The notes below the pieces were generated by a model, which did not search any database, was not told where the DNA came from, and was given only the letters and a program-made list of their open reading frames with translations. This document shows positions 35,736 to 44,100 of a DNA stretch of 64,000 bases, in pieces (positions within the stretch are counted from its first letter, which is position 1; every line of letters begins with the position of its first letter). The position numbers and the translations under genes were made by a program. The stretch covers positions 7,368 to 71,367 of the forward strand of contig CAJTMV010000019.1 of assembly GCA_910577225.1 (NCBI GenBank), read 5' to 3'. Source of the DNA: an uncultured Eubacterium sp. Lineage in GTDB: Bacteria > Bacillota > Clostridia > Lachnospirales > Lachnospiraceae.

Positions 35736-35768
35736 CGTTTTCTCCTTGAAAAATCAGTGTATACATCT

Positions 35769-36260
35769 TTAAAAAAACTTTTCTTTTGGCAGGCGAAACA
35801 GTATTTCCTGCGCTGTCATGCCGATCAGAACTCCCGTGATCACGCCCGCCAGTAACAGCGTTGGAAAATAATATAACAGATTCGCGTTTTCAACGACAAA
35901 AACCGCCGTCAGAATCTGCCCCAGATTGTGCGTAATCCCGCCGATAGCGCTGATGGCAGTCACTCCAAATTTTCCGGTCTGTTTCAGCATTACCATACAA
36001 AAAAAACTCAAAAGTCCGCCCGCCAGACTGTATAAGATACTGAACAGATTTCCAAACAGCATTCCGGCCAGCAGAATGCGCAGAACCGAAATGACGAGGG
36101 CGTCTTTGATCCCCGCACGGTACAGCATCAGAATCACCACAATATTCGTAAGTCCCAGTTTGACGCCCGGAATGCCAAAAGAAAAAGGAATCAGCGATTC
36201 CACATAGCTGCAGATCAGTGCAAGCGCCAGAAACAGGCCCAGATATGCCGTTTTTTTCAT
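35769..36260 (-). CDS. Gx transporter family membrane protein
   Basis: 163 residues, five or so membrane helices, annotated in databases as Gx transporter or heptaprenyl diphosphate synthase component I. Characteristic segments are SLIPFSFGIPGVKLGLTNIV and GGITHNLGQI. ATG 36260 follows GAGGAG at eight bases; an in-frame ATG further upstream is inferior. Family members usually sit beside a NusG domain II protein and ApbE, as here, suggesting a role tied to respiratory or flavin-linked electron transport; this is context only. Confidence 0.85.
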   Translation of the reverse strand: MKKTAYLGLFLALALICSYVESLIPFSFGIPGVKLGLTNIVVILMLYRAGIKDALVISVLRILLAGMLFGNLFSILYSLAGGLLSFFCMVMLKQTGKFGVTAISAIGGITHNLGQILTAVFVVENANLLYYFPTLLLAGVITGVLIGMTAQEILFRLPKEKFF

Positions 36261-36274
36261 CAGACGAACTCCTC

Positions 36275-36667
36275 TCACCGCGAAATGGAATCCAGACCGG
36301 CATCGCTGCCTCCCGCGATCTCCACTACGATTTTATTTGGCAGACAGACGATCGTTTCTCCCTGCCTGGATATGGCTCTTTGGTGGACACAGAGCTGATC
36401 GGGACAGTCTGCCTGTATCATGTCCGCATTCCGCCCCGAGATCTGAAGCGTATTTACAACGTTTCCGTTTTTTAGAATCGGTATGTTTTGTTCTTCTGAC
36501 AGCCGATACGTTCCATACAGCTCCCCATCAGACAAAATGCGTACCGTCACCGCGTCTTTTCCTGTCAGCGTACGGACAGCAAAAAACCCCGCAATCCCTG
36601 CAAAAAGCAGCAGACTGATCAGTATCAGATCTGCTTTTGTCATTCGTTTTGCCCTGCTTTTATTCAT
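36275..36667 (-). CDS. NusG domain II-containing protein
   Basis: 130 residues from ATG 36667, with a membrane anchor (about residues 12-30) followed by a small NusG-II-like beta domain. Conserved stretches are NTLQISGRNADMIQADCPDQ and CVHQRAISRQGETIVCLPNK; the two Cys residues around these motifs are family-typical. Probably a membrane-attached extracellular domain. Its stop is 14 bases upstream of the Gx transporter start, forming a two-gene unit, and miaB ends 14 bases before its start. Confidence 0.85.
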   Translation of the reverse strand: MNKSRAKRMTKADLILISLLLFAGIAGFFAVRTLTGKDAVTVRILSDGELYGTYRLSEEQNIPILKNGNVVNTLQISGRNADMIQADCPDQLCVHQRAISRQGETIVCLPNKIVVEIAGGSDAGLDSISR

Positions 36668-36681
36668 ATGCGCCGCCTCTG

Positions 36682-38133
36682 TCAACCGATCATCTGTTTT
36701 CCATAATAGTAAAAACCACGGCACTCTTCCAGTCGTACGTCTATGATCCGGCCGATCAGCTCTGCGCCTCCCGGCAGATGTACGGTAGAATTATTATCCA
36801 GTTTTCCGGTAACGAGCGAGGCGTCATGATCGTTCACACATTCCACCAGCACTTTCTGAACGCTGCCCGTCAGTTTTTGCGCCTTTTGCGCCGCGATTTC
36901 CTGTACGCTTGTCAGCAAACGGTCAAACCGGTCTTTTACAATTTCTTCCGGCACCTGCTCTTTGATGGCGGCAGCCGGCGTATTGCTCCGTGGGGAATAG
37001 ATAAACGTAAACGCGGAGTCAAATCCGACCCTTTTTACCACATCCATCGTCTCCTGGAAATCTTCCTCGGTCTCTCCTGGAAATCCGACGATGATATCCG
37101 TAGTAATGGCCAGATCGGGGATCGCTTTTCGTACTTTTTCCACAAGCGTCAGATAAGTCTCTTTGCTATAATGCCGGTTCATCGCCTGCAGAATGCGGGT
37201 ACTTCCCGACTGCAGCGGCAGATGCAGATGGCGGCAGATCTTTTTGGAACGTGCCATAACCGCAATCAGCTCGTCGGACAGATCTTTCGGATGCGAGGTC
37301 ATAAACCGGATCCGCGACAGCCCTTCTATTTTTTCTACTTCTTCCAGCAGGTTCGCAAACGTAACCGGCGGCTGAAACGTCCTGCCATACGAATTGACAT
37401 TTTGTCCAAGCAGCATCACCTCCACGACGCCGTCTGCGGTCAGTTTTTCAATCTCCCGTAAAATCTCCTTCGGCTCGCGGCTTTTCTCCCTGCCGCGCAC
37501 ATACGGCACGATGCAGTAGCTGCAAAAATTATTGCAGCCAAACATAATGTTTACACCGGACTTAAACGGATATTTCCGCTGTACCGGAAGATCTTCCACG
37601 ATCTGATCGGACGCTTCCCATACATCCACGACCATTTGCTCCGTCTCACAGCACTCTGCCAGCAGCTCTGCAAATTTGTAAATATTGTGCGTCCCAAATA
37701 CCAGATTTACGAAACGGTAGCTTTTTTTTAATTTTTCAATCACACCGGGCTCCTGCATCATGCAGCCGCACAATGCAATCCGCATCCCCGGACGCTTCTT
37801 TTTCAGATTGTGCAGATATCCAAGCCTTCCATACACTCTGTTATTCGCGTTTTCACGGACCGTACAAGTATTATAAACGACAAAATCCGCCTGCTCGTCT
37901 GCCGTTTCCTCAAATCCGACCAGCTGCAGAATACCGGCAAGTTTTTCCGTATCCCTGGCGTTCATCTGGCAGCCGAAGGTCTGCGCAAAAAAGCATGGGC
38001 GACGGCCGTGTTTTTGTTCAAACTCCCGCACCCACTCCCGGCATTTTGCCATAAAGTAATACTGACGGGCCGGTTCTTCTGTCGGCGGCTCTGAATTTCT
38101 GTCTATTTTATCTAAGTCGATTTCGTGATACAT
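36682..38133 (-). CDS. miaB: tRNA-2-methylthio-N6-isopentenyladenosine synthase
   Basis: Radical SAM methylthiotransferase acting on A37 of tRNAs reading UNN codons. 483 residues: the UPF0004 domain with FFAQTFGCQMNARDTEKLAG (cysteine ligands), the radical SAM motif CNNFCSYC (about residue 193), IVGFPGETEEDF, and a C-terminal TRAM domain. An N-terminal extension of about 45 residues precedes the UPF0004 domain. The first codons and the leader are partly duplicated just upstream (38133-38430). AAGGAAA precedes the ATG. Confidence 0.95.
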   Translation of the reverse strand: MYHEIDLDKIDRNSEPPTEEPARQYYFMAKCREWVREFEQKHGRRPCFFAQTFGCQMNARDTEKLAGILQLVGFEETADEQADFVVYNTCTVRENANNRVYGRLGYLHNLKKKRPGMRIALCGCMMQEPGVIEKLKKSYRFVNLVFGTHNIYKFAELLAECCETEQMVVDVWEASDQIVEDLPVQRKYPFKSGVNIMFGCNNFCSYCIVPYVRGREKSREPKEILREIEKLTADGVVEVMLLGQNVNSYGRTFQPPVTFANLLEEVEKIEGLSRIRFMTSHPKDLSDELIAVMARSKKICRHLHLPLQSGSTRILQAMNRHYSKETYLTLVEKVRKAIPDLAITTDIIVGFPGETEEDFQETMDVVKRVGFDSAFTFIYSPRSNTPAAAIKEQVPEEIVKDRFDRLLTSVQEIAAQKAQKLTGSVQKVLVECVNDHDASLVTGKLDNNSTVHLPGGAELIGRIIDVRLEECRGFYYYGKQMIG

Positions 38134-38430
38134 TTTCCTTGAATTTTCTCCCTTTCTATCATATAATTAGCACATAAAAAGAAGCGGGTTTTTTACCGTA
38201 CAGCTTTATGGCTTAGGCGGGGTGCTCGTTTCTTTTTTATCTTATAGTATTGCCTGGCCGGTTCCTATATAGGCGGTACCACGTTACGATCTATTTTATC
38301 AAAATCAATTTCGTGATACATTTCTATTGACTTTTCTCCCTTTCTGTCATATAATCAATACAAGAAATGAGTTTTTTACCGTACAGTCTTATGACTCAGG
38401 CGGGGTACTCGTTTCTTTTTTTATGTTTAT
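38133..38430 (-). repeat. 188-bp tandem duplication covering the miaB leader and first codons
   Basis: Positions 38133-38240 and 38321-38428 are similar throughout. The upstream copy has an ATG at 38321 and reads MYHEIDFDKIDRNVVPPI then stop, against MYHEIDLDKIDRNSEPPT in miaB. Past that stop the copy still matches the miaB codons for EPARQYY, then switches into the 3' end of the mobile-element remnant. Each copy contains a hairpin (38179-38239, 38362-38421) with arms like AAGAAATGAG/CTCGTTTCTT, whose inner stem shows compensating base changes. RNA on the plus strand would pair best. Confidence 0.75.
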
Positions 38431-38730
38431 AATATCATACAGATACAATTTCCTATCCTCTGCATATCTTATAACAAGCTCCACATGAAAAACATTATAA
38501 CGCAAAACTTCTCCATCGTCATCAAAAATCGGAAGGTCAAATCGGGAATCATATCGATACCATCCAAATCTGGCATTTTTATCATGCTTTTTCGCCAGAT
38601 TTTCCCTGAATCTCTCATTTTCCGCAATCTCAATAATCTCAGGAATTCCCTGTGCAGCATTTGCTTTCGCCTTTGCAAGAGCTCCTTTTAACTTTGTCAG
38701 TTCTCTCCAGAAAGTATCTGAAATTGCTTT
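38389..38730 (-). pseudogene. 3' remnant of a large phage/ICE-type protein
   Basis: A frame without a start runs from 38730 to a stop at 38389. It includes DTFWRELTKLKGALAKAKA, ARFGWYRYDSRFDLPIFDDD and LYLYDIINIKKETSTPPES. I recognise this style of C-terminus from large polyvalent proteins carried by Clostridia phages and conjugative elements; this is from memory, not a search. It overlaps the 3' end of the folate ligase gene in another frame, so the junction probably lies there. No other gene of a mobile element remains. Confidence 0.6.
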
Positions 38731-39335
38731 TCATCGTCTTTTCGCTTCACAATCCCTTTTTCTGTCAGCAGATAATCCATCCTGACATCCCAGTCGCTGA
38801 CCGGCAGGTTTTCTGAAATCTGGCATTCATAAGCGCACCCAATCCGCGTTGTCGCTGCCTGTCTGAGCGGATCTGCAAAATACCGGTCATAATAACCTCT
38901 TCCATATCCAAATCTGCCGCCGGCATGGTCAAACGCAATGCCAGGCACAAAGCAAAGATCCGGATTGTTGGATACCGCCTTCTTTCCTCTGCTTTCCGGT
39001 TCCATCACATGAAAACTGCCTTCTTTTAACAGATCCAGATCGGTAATCTCATAAAAATCCATCGCGTCGCCGGTTGTTTTTGGAAACGCAATCCGTTTCC
39101 CATGCCGCAGTGCGTCCTGCATCACGTACAGCAGCGACACTTCCTTACCAAGCGGATAATAAAAAAAGATCGTCTCCGCCTGCCGATACGGCTCCCATTC
39201 CAAAACGTTAGAAGAGATTTTCAACGACAGCTCCTGCACAAGCGACTCTGACATTGCATCCCGCGTTCTTTTATATCCGTCGCGAATTTTTTTTCTTTCA
39301 TTCCGTGAAATCGTACAACTATCTTTCATTCTCAT
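38697..39335 (-). CDS. 5-formyltetrahydrofolate cyclo-ligase
   Basis: Converts 5-formyl-THF to methenyl-THF with ATP. 212 residues with the family motif VPGIAFDHAGGRFGYGRGYY (about residues 132-151), which binds ATP and magnesium, and an N-terminal KKIRDGYKRTRDA basic helix. The C-terminal 10 residues or so are coded across the junction with the mobile-element remnant and may not be original. The ribosome site (GAAAGA) is weak; the start sits three bases after the DUF896 gene, suggesting coupling. Confidence 0.9.
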   Translation of the reverse strand: MRMKDSCTISRNERKKIRDGYKRTRDAMSESLVQELSLKISSNVLEWEPYRQAETIFFYYPLGKEVSLLYVMQDALRHGKRIAFPKTTGDAMDFYEITDLDLLKEGSFHVMEPESRGKKAVSNNPDLCFVPGIAFDHAGGRFGYGRGYYDRYFADPLRQAATTRIGCAYECQISENLPVSDWDVRMDYLLTEKGIVKRKDDEKQFQILSGEN

Positions 39336-39338
39336 CGA

Positions 39339-39566
39339 TTAATCTTTCGCCCGGTTTTTATTTCCATATTTTTCTCCAAGATTCACGATCGATCCGTCTT
39401 CCATCTTCATATCGATGTTATTTAACTGGCTGCGGATGCTGCCGCGAATTGCCGCTACATACTGCTGACGCAGCATCTGCTGCTCCTTTTTCTCTTCTTC
39501 GGTCAGTCCTTCTGCTTTTGATTTATGGTATAATTCGTTAATCCGGCTGATATTTAAATCCGGCAT
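39339..39566 (-). CDS. DUF896 protein (YnzC-like)
   Basis: 75-residue cytosolic helical-hairpin protein of unknown function; in Bacillus YnzC belongs to the SOS-regulated yneA operon. ATG 39566 (MPDLNISRINELYHKSK) follows GAGGAGGGA. Family motif is INELYHKSKAEGLTEEEKKE followed by QQMLRQQYVAAIRGSIRSQL. No LexA-type box is obvious upstream. Longer upstream frame rejected for lack of a ribosome site. Confidence 0.9.
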   Translation of the reverse strand: MPDLNISRINELYHKSKAEGLTEEEKKEQQMLRQQYVAAIRGSIRSQLNNIDMKMEDGSIVNLGEKYGNKNRAKD

Positions 39567-39652
39567 TGTATTCCCTCCTCTTTCCTGCAGATCTGTTTTT
39601 ATAAAAAACCTGTAAAGAGATTTTAACATAAGTAATTGCAGAAAGCAAATAT

Positions 39653-39681
39653 TTGACAATCCAGGACGCATTTTTTATAAT
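39653..39681 (+). promoter_or_regulatory. Perfect sigma-A promoter of apbE
   Basis: TTGACA (39653-39658), 17-base spacer, TATAAT (39676-39681). Predicted transcription starts about 100 bases before the apbE start codon. Confidence 0.85.
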
Positions 39682-39771
39682 TAGGAGTGTTGCCTGTCCC
39701 CATATATAATCCATCCGGGACGCATTTTTTATCATTTAGGAGGGTTATCCGCCCTCATATACAATTCTTGC
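39661..39771 (+). repeat. Two 54-bp tandem repeats in the apbE leader
   Basis: Units start at 39661 and 39715. Shared blocks are GGACGCATTTTTTAT and TTAGGAG, the first copy including the -10 box. About 40 of 54 bases agree. The second unit lies entirely in the leader RNA. No gene is coded here. Confidence 0.7.
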
Positions 39772-39788
39772 AGGAAAGGAATATCGAT

Positions 39789-40793
39789 ATGTCTCTGAAA
39801 AAAAGCATCTTAGGATTTGCCGCAATACTTCTGGCTGGCCTTCTGCTTACCGGCTGCGGAAAAAAACAGCCGATCCGGCAGTCCGGATTTTATTTTGATA
39901 CGGTAATTACCATCACACTGTATGACTCGTCAAAAACGAAAGAACTCGATCACTGTTTCGAGCTTGCAAATAAGTATGAGCAATATTTCAGCGCCAAAAT
40001 CAGCGACAGCGACATCAGCCGGATTAACGCCGCCGCAGGCAGTCCGGTACGCGTACATGATGAAACGGCCGAACTGCTGAAAAAAGGTCTTTCCTATGGC
40101 ATCCTAAGCGGCGGAAAATTTGACATCACCGTCGGAAAACTGACAAATCTTTGGGATTTTCATGCCGAAACACCGCATCTTCCGGACGCCCGGGCCGTGG
40201 CGGACGCTGTAGATACGATCGATTACCAGAATGTTGTCATAGACGGAAACGAAGTAACATTAACAAATCCTGACGCAGCCCTGGATACCGGCGGCATTGC
40301 AAAAGGATATATCGCCGATAAGATGAAAGAATATCTGCTTTCGCAGGGAATTACAAAAGGTCTGATTAATCTGGGCGGAAATGTGCTTACTATCGGAGAA
40401 AAAGACGACGGCAGCGCTTACGCCATCGGCATTCAAAAACCGTTTGACCAAACCGGCGCTCCTGTAGCCACGGTATCTATCCGGGATCAGAGCGTGGTAA
40501 CGTCCGGCGTTTATGAACGGTGTTTTGAGCAGGACGGCGTCCGTTACCATCATATTCTGGATACCTCAAGCGGATATCCTTATGAAAACGGTCTGCTTGG
40601 CGTGACCATCATATGTGACAGCTCTGCCGATGGAGACGGACTGAGTACGACCTGCTTTGCGCTCGGGCTGGAAAAAGGAATGGAACTGGCAGAATCCCTG
40701 GAGCGCACAGAAGCGATTTTTATTACCGCGGATCAGAAGCTGCATATGACTTCCGGCATCGGTACTACGATTCCGATAAAACAGGCTGAATGA
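39789..40793 (+). CDS. apbE: FAD:protein FMN transferase, lipoprotein
   Basis: Attaches FMN covalently to threonines of flavoproteins such as Rnf/NqrC subunits outside the membrane. ATG 39789 (MSLKKSILGF) follows AGGAAAGGA. Residues 1-22 are a lipoprotein signal with lipobox LLTGC. The ApbE domain shows DTVITITLYD, DTGGIAKGYIADKMKEYL (about residues 166-183), INLGGNVLTIG and LDTSSGYPYENGL. 334 residues, full length. Its Gx transporter and NusG-II neighbours lie about 3 kb to the left, across miaB and the folate genes, on the other strand. Confidence 0.95.
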   Translation: MSLKKSILGFAAILLAGLLLTGCGKKQPIRQSGFYFDTVITITLYDSSKTKELDHCFELANKYEQYFSAKISDSDISRINAAAGSPVRVHDETAELLKKGLSYGILSGGKFDITVGKLTNLWDFHAETPHLPDARAVADAVDTIDYQNVVIDGNEVTLTNPDAALDTGGIAKGYIADKMKEYLLSQGITKGLINLGGNVLTIGEKDDGSAYAIGIQKPFDQTGAPVATVSIRDQSVVTSGVYERCFEQDGVRYHHILDTSSGYPYENGLLGVTIICDSSADGDGLSTTCFALGLEKGMELAESLERTEAIFITADQKLHMTSGIGTTIPIKQAE

Positions 40794-40822
40794 CTCTCCT
40801 TTGTGCGGCGCTTTTAACGTTA

Positions 40823-41683
40823 TCAGACAATATTTCTAATCCCCTCGCAGATCTTACGTGCCACTGCCGGATTATTCATCGTATACAGATGTATTCCGTC
40901 CACATCGTTTGCAAGCAGATCGATAATCTGGCTGAGCGCATAAGACATTCCGGCATCGAACAAAGCCTGCTTATTCCCTTCAAATTTATGAATGATCCTT
41001 TCAAAACGCTGCGGAAGAGAGGCTCCGCACATCGTAACCATCCGTTTAATCTGAGACGCATTAATCACCGGCATAATCCCGGGCGTTACCGGCACATCGA
41101 TGCCCGCAATCCGACAATCCTCCGCAAACCGGTAGAAATAATTGTTATCAAAAAACAGCTGCGAGAGCAGCACCTGCGCACCGGCATCTACTTTTTGCTT
41201 TAAGTAACGCATTTCCGCGACTCTGCCGGACGATTCCGGATGACATTCCGGATAGCATGCGCCTGCGATACAAAAATCTCCCGTCTGTTTTAAATACGTG
41301 ATCAGATCCGACGCATGTGCAAAATCTTTTTTCTCAGGCACATCCGGATTACGGTCTCCCCGCAATGCCAGCACATTTTGTATGCCTTCCTGCGCAAGTT
41401 CTTTGGAAAACTCGTCGATCTGTGCTTTGTCATAGCAAAGGCAGGTCAGATGTACGACCGGCTCCACCTTATATTCCTCTTTGATTTTCTTTGCCAGACG
41501 GATCGTTTTATTATGGTTGGCGCTCCCTCCTGCCCCGAATGTAACGCTGATAAAATCCGGCTGTAATTCACAAAGAATTTCCAGAGTTTTATCGATATTT
41601 TTTAGTTCTTCGTCTTTCTTCGGCGGAAAAATTTCAAAAGACAAAACGCTTTTTTTTTGTTTGTGTATTTCAGATATTTTCAT
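40823..41683 (-). CDS. metF: Methylenetetrahydrofolate reductase
   Basis: Reduces 5,10-methylene-THF to 5-methyl-THF for methionine synthesis or acetogenic carbon flow. ATG 41683 (MKISEIHKQKK) follows GGAGAG, giving 286 residues. Landmarks: LSFEIFPPKKDEEL (catalytic Glu in FEIFPP), FISVTFGAGGS, NVLALRGDRNPD, LLSQLFFDN. The gene is convergent with apbE, with only 29 bases between the stops. A further folate gene (cyclo-ligase) is nearby. Confidence 0.96.
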   Translation of the reverse strand: MKISEIHKQKKSVLSFEIFPPKKDEELKNIDKTLEILCELQPDFISVTFGAGGSANHNKTIRLAKKIKEEYKVEPVVHLTCLCYDKAQIDEFSKELAQEGIQNVLALRGDRNPDVPEKKDFAHASDLITYLKQTGDFCIAGACYPECHPESSGRVAEMRYLKQKVDAGAQVLLSQLFFDNNYFYRFAEDCRIAGIDVPVTPGIMPVINASQIKRMVTMCGASLPQRFERIIHKFEGNKQALFDAGMSYALSQIIDLLANDVDGIHLYTMNNPAVARKICEGIRNIV

Positions 41684-41713
41684 CACTGCTCTCCTTTTCG
41701 GCATAAATGTTAG

Positions 41714-42370
41714 TTACGATTTCTGTCCCGTTACAAACGTATGGATCTCTGCCGGCTGCATTGCAAGATAATCTGCTCCTGCTGCCACAAGCTCCTCTTT
41801 GCTGCCATATCCAAACAATACCCCGATCGATGCAATCCCCGCCTGTTTGGCTCCAAATATATCATATTCACGGTCGCCGACCATAATCGCTGACGAAAGA
41901 TCGCTGATATTTCCTGCCCGGAGCGCATCCTCGATAATTTCGCTTTTTTTCGATCTGGAGCCATCCATCGTTGCGCCTGCCACATACGTAAAATACTTTC
42001 GAATGGAAAAATAGTCAAGAATCCTGCACGCAAACTGCTCCGGCTTCGACGTAGCAACCAAAAGCGTCGCTCCCGCGTCCGCAAGCATCTGCAGCACCTC
42101 CGGGATTCCCTGATACAGCCGATTTTCATAAATTCCCTTATCTTTATAATACTCTCTGTAATACGCCGTCGCTTCTTCCGCCTGCTCTTTGGAAAATCCA
42201 TAAAACTGCCCGAACGAATCGCGCAGCGGCGGTCCGATAAATTTATACAACTGGGAACGATCTGTATTGTGAATCCCATACTTTTCCAACGCATACGCAA
42301 CGGAATTGGTAATACCGGCTCCCGGATCTGTCAGTGTTCCATCCAGATCAAATAATACTGTCTGATACAT
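41714..42370 (-). CDS. HAD-family phosphatase (phosphoglycolate phosphatase-like)
   Basis: 218-residue haloacid dehalogenase phosphatase. Motif I FDLDGTLTDPG (Asp nucleophile, about residues 7-17), motif II LLVATSKP, motif III Lys in KSEI and motif IV IMVGDREYDI are all visible. The helical cap between motifs I and II is of the Gph/PgmB kind. Substrate uncertain: phosphoglycolate, pyrophosphate or a small sugar phosphate. 30 bases upstream of metF's start, so likely cotranscribed. Confidence 0.88.
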   Translation of the reverse strand: MYQTVLFDLDGTLTDPGAGITNSVAYALEKYGIHNTDRSQLYKFIGPPLRDSFGQFYGFSKEQAEEATAYYREYYKDKGIYENRLYQGIPEVLQMLADAGATLLVATSKPEQFACRILDYFSIRKYFTYVAGATMDGSRSKKSEIIEDALRAGNISDLSSAIMVGDREYDIFGAKQAGIASIGVLFGYGSKEELVAAGADYLAMQPAEIHTFVTGQKS

Positions 42371-42765
42371 ATGATTTATCCTTCCTGATTTTTATATAAA
42401 ACTACAGCCTGTATATTCATTTATTCTATGCGTCCTGTTCGATAAACGCTTCTTTTGCATCAAACGCACAACGATAAATACGGATACAAACCTGTACTGA
42501 TTTTTAATTTTAATGCACATACCTGCTTTTTGTCAATGATCAGTGCAATTACAAACGCCAAATTCCCCGTTAAGAATAGAGTGTGTGCCGGCCGCAGAAA
42601 TGATTTTTAAGACCCGTTATGGCAATGCAGATTCAAATTTTACACTGTTAGTACACAAATAATTCTTGCAGTACATGTAAAATGGTGTATAATTTTAGTA
42701 TCTCTTTAAGTGATAAATAATTCTTATAGTACACATTCAAAAACCAATCGCCGGGAGGAATACAC
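42371..42765 (+). promoter_or_regulatory. Intergenic region with promoter and two operator-like repeats
   Basis: No gene seen. A promoter for the XRE gene is TTGCAG (42666-42671), 16-base spacer, TATAAT (42688-42693). A 21-base motif of the form A.AAATAATTCTT..AGTACA occurs at 42655-42675, overlapping the -35 box, and at 42713-42733, downstream of the start of transcription. The same motif occurs, inverted, at 60859-60879 and 62293-62313 in the polysaccharide operon. This arrangement suggests autoregulation by the XRE protein. Confidence 0.7.
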
Positions 42766-43101
42766 ATGAATGAACTGGATTACCAGAAAATCGGACAAAA
42801 AATACGGGCCGCCAGGCAGGCCAAAGGATGGTCACAGGACAGGCTGTCTGAAAAATGCAATATCAGTCTCTCTTTTATGGGGCACATCGAACGCGGTACA
42901 CGTATTATGAGTATGGATACGTTCGTGGCACTGTGCAACGAACTGGAAATCAGCGCCGATTATGTACTGTGGGATATTATCCGTCCATCGGACCCGATTC
43001 TTTTAAATATCCTAAACGGGGTGAAAACCAAAGACGCCGCCACTTATTCCCGTTATGTCCAGATTATCCGGGCGATTGCAGAAATTATGAGCGGTGGCTG
43101 A
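42766..43101 (+). CDS. XRE-family transcriptional regulator
   Basis: 111-residue helix-turn-helix protein. Residues 8-62 form a Cro/CI-type domain (KIGQKIRAARQAKGWSQDRL, then CNISLSFMGHIERGTRIMSM and LVALCNELEISADYVL-like core). The C-terminal 45 residues (LNGVKTKDAATYSRYVQIIRA) are a short helical dimerisation tail. GGGAGG precedes the ATG. The gene faces the polysaccharide locus; its own promoter carries two copies of a motif that recurs in front of the locus's first operon, so it is the best candidate for a local regulator. No phage genes are nearby. Confidence 0.88.
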   Translation: MNELDYQKIGQKIRAARQAKGWSQDRLSEKCNISLSFMGHIERGTRIMSMDTFVALCNELEISADYVLWDIIRPSDPILLNILNGVKTKDAATYSRYVQIIRAIAEIMSGG

Positions 43102-43120
43102 CCGGTTTTTCTATCAAAAA

Positions 43121-43142
43121 GAGACTGCCCGCCGACAGTCTC
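43121..43142 (-). terminator. Terminator of the gmd-rmd unit
   Basis: Minus strand GAGACTG / CAGTCTC with a short GC loop followed by TTTTTG. It overlaps the last codons of rmd and lies between convergent rmd and the XRE gene. Confidence 0.8.
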
Positions 43143-44100
43143 ATAACGCGTCCCTGTTACGCCAGTAATCCAGGGTTTCTTCTATTGTCTGTTCCAGGCG
43201 GATCAGCGGCTGCCATCCGGTCGTTTTCTGCAGTTTGCGAATATCTGCCTCAATCACCGGCAGATCTGTCGGCCGCATTTTGGATGGATCGTTCTCCACC
43301 CGGATATCTGCATGAGATTTTTTCAGAATCATCTGTAAAATATCTGCGATCCGGACGGCACGGCCACTCCCGACATTATATGTCTCTCCTGCCCTTCCAC
43401 ACGCAGCCAGCATCTCATACGCACGTACCACATCACGCACATCGGTAAAGTCCCGTCTGACATTCAGGTTACCTACCCGTATCACTGCCTCCTGCCGCCC
43501 AGCCTCTATCGCTGCCACCTGCCTGCAGAAATCTGACACGACAAATATCGGCGACTGATTCGGCCCGACATGATTAAACGCGCGTACCATGACTACTTCC
43601 AGACCATACGCTCTGGCATAAATGCTGCCCAGCATATTCTGGCATGCCTTCGTCGCTGCATATATATTTCCCGGATTCATCCGGCAATCCTCCTGAATCG
43701 GAATATCCTCCGATGAAACCGGACCATATTCTTCCCCGGAACCTGCCAGAACCATTCGGGCACGGTGATTCAGGCTGCGGAACGCCTCCAGCACATTTAC
43801 TGCGCCCCGTATATTTACATCCACGGTCATCCCCGGCATTTTCCATGCTGTGGCTACCGAGCTTTGCGCTGCCAGATGAAACACATAATCCGGCCGGACC
43901 TTTTGAAACAGCCTCTCAACCGCATCTGGTTCTAAAATATCCAGATCATAAACAGCCGTCTGTTCCTCTTTCCTGTCCGGAATAACGATCTGTTCCTGCG
44001 GCATTTTTGTGGCGACAACCGTGTGTCCGGCAGCCTGCTGCAGATGGCGGATCAGATAAGCGCCTGCAAAACCCGCGGCTCCAATAATTAATGATTTCAT
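43141..44100 (-). CDS. rmd: GDP-6-deoxy-D-mannose reductase (RMD-type SDR)
   Basis: Likely reduces GDP-4-keto-6-deoxymannose to GDP-D-rhamnose. 319 residues of extended SDR fold: NAD(P) motif GAAGFAGAYL (residues 7-16), catalytic YAATK (about residue 147) with the preceding Ser in AGSGEEYG. The C-terminal TYNVGSGRAVRIADIL and DPSKMRPTDLPVIEADI are typical of RMD. The start overlaps the stop of gmd by four bases, so the two are coupled. 4-keto reduction to another epimer (such as 6-deoxy-talose) cannot be excluded. Confidence 0.85.
   Translation of the reverse strand: MKSLIIGAAGFAGAYLIRHLQQAAGHTVVATKMPQEQIVIPDRKEEQTAVYDLDILEPDAVERLFQKVRPDYVFHLAAQSSVATAWKMPGMTVDVNIRGAVNVLEAFRSLNHRARMVLAGSGEEYGPVSSEDIPIQEDCRMNPGNIYAATKACQNMLGSIYARAYGLEVVMVRAFNHVGPNQSPIFVVSDFCRQVAAIEAGRQEAVIRVGNLNVRRDFTDVRDVVRAYEMLAACGRAGETYNVGSGRAVRIADILQMILKKSHADIRVENDPSKMRPTDLPVIEADIRKLQKTTGWQPLIRLEQTIEETLDYWRNRDAL

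Noticed and set aside
38271..38287. T-box-like sequence GGCGGTACCACG
   Set aside because: Resembles the T-box antiterminator core, but there is no stem I, specifier loop or terminator around it, and it lies within the duplicated miaB start codons.
42766..43101. XRE gene as a phage repressor
   Set aside because: No integrase, phage structural or lysis genes nearby; the motif pattern ties it to the polysaccharide locus instead.
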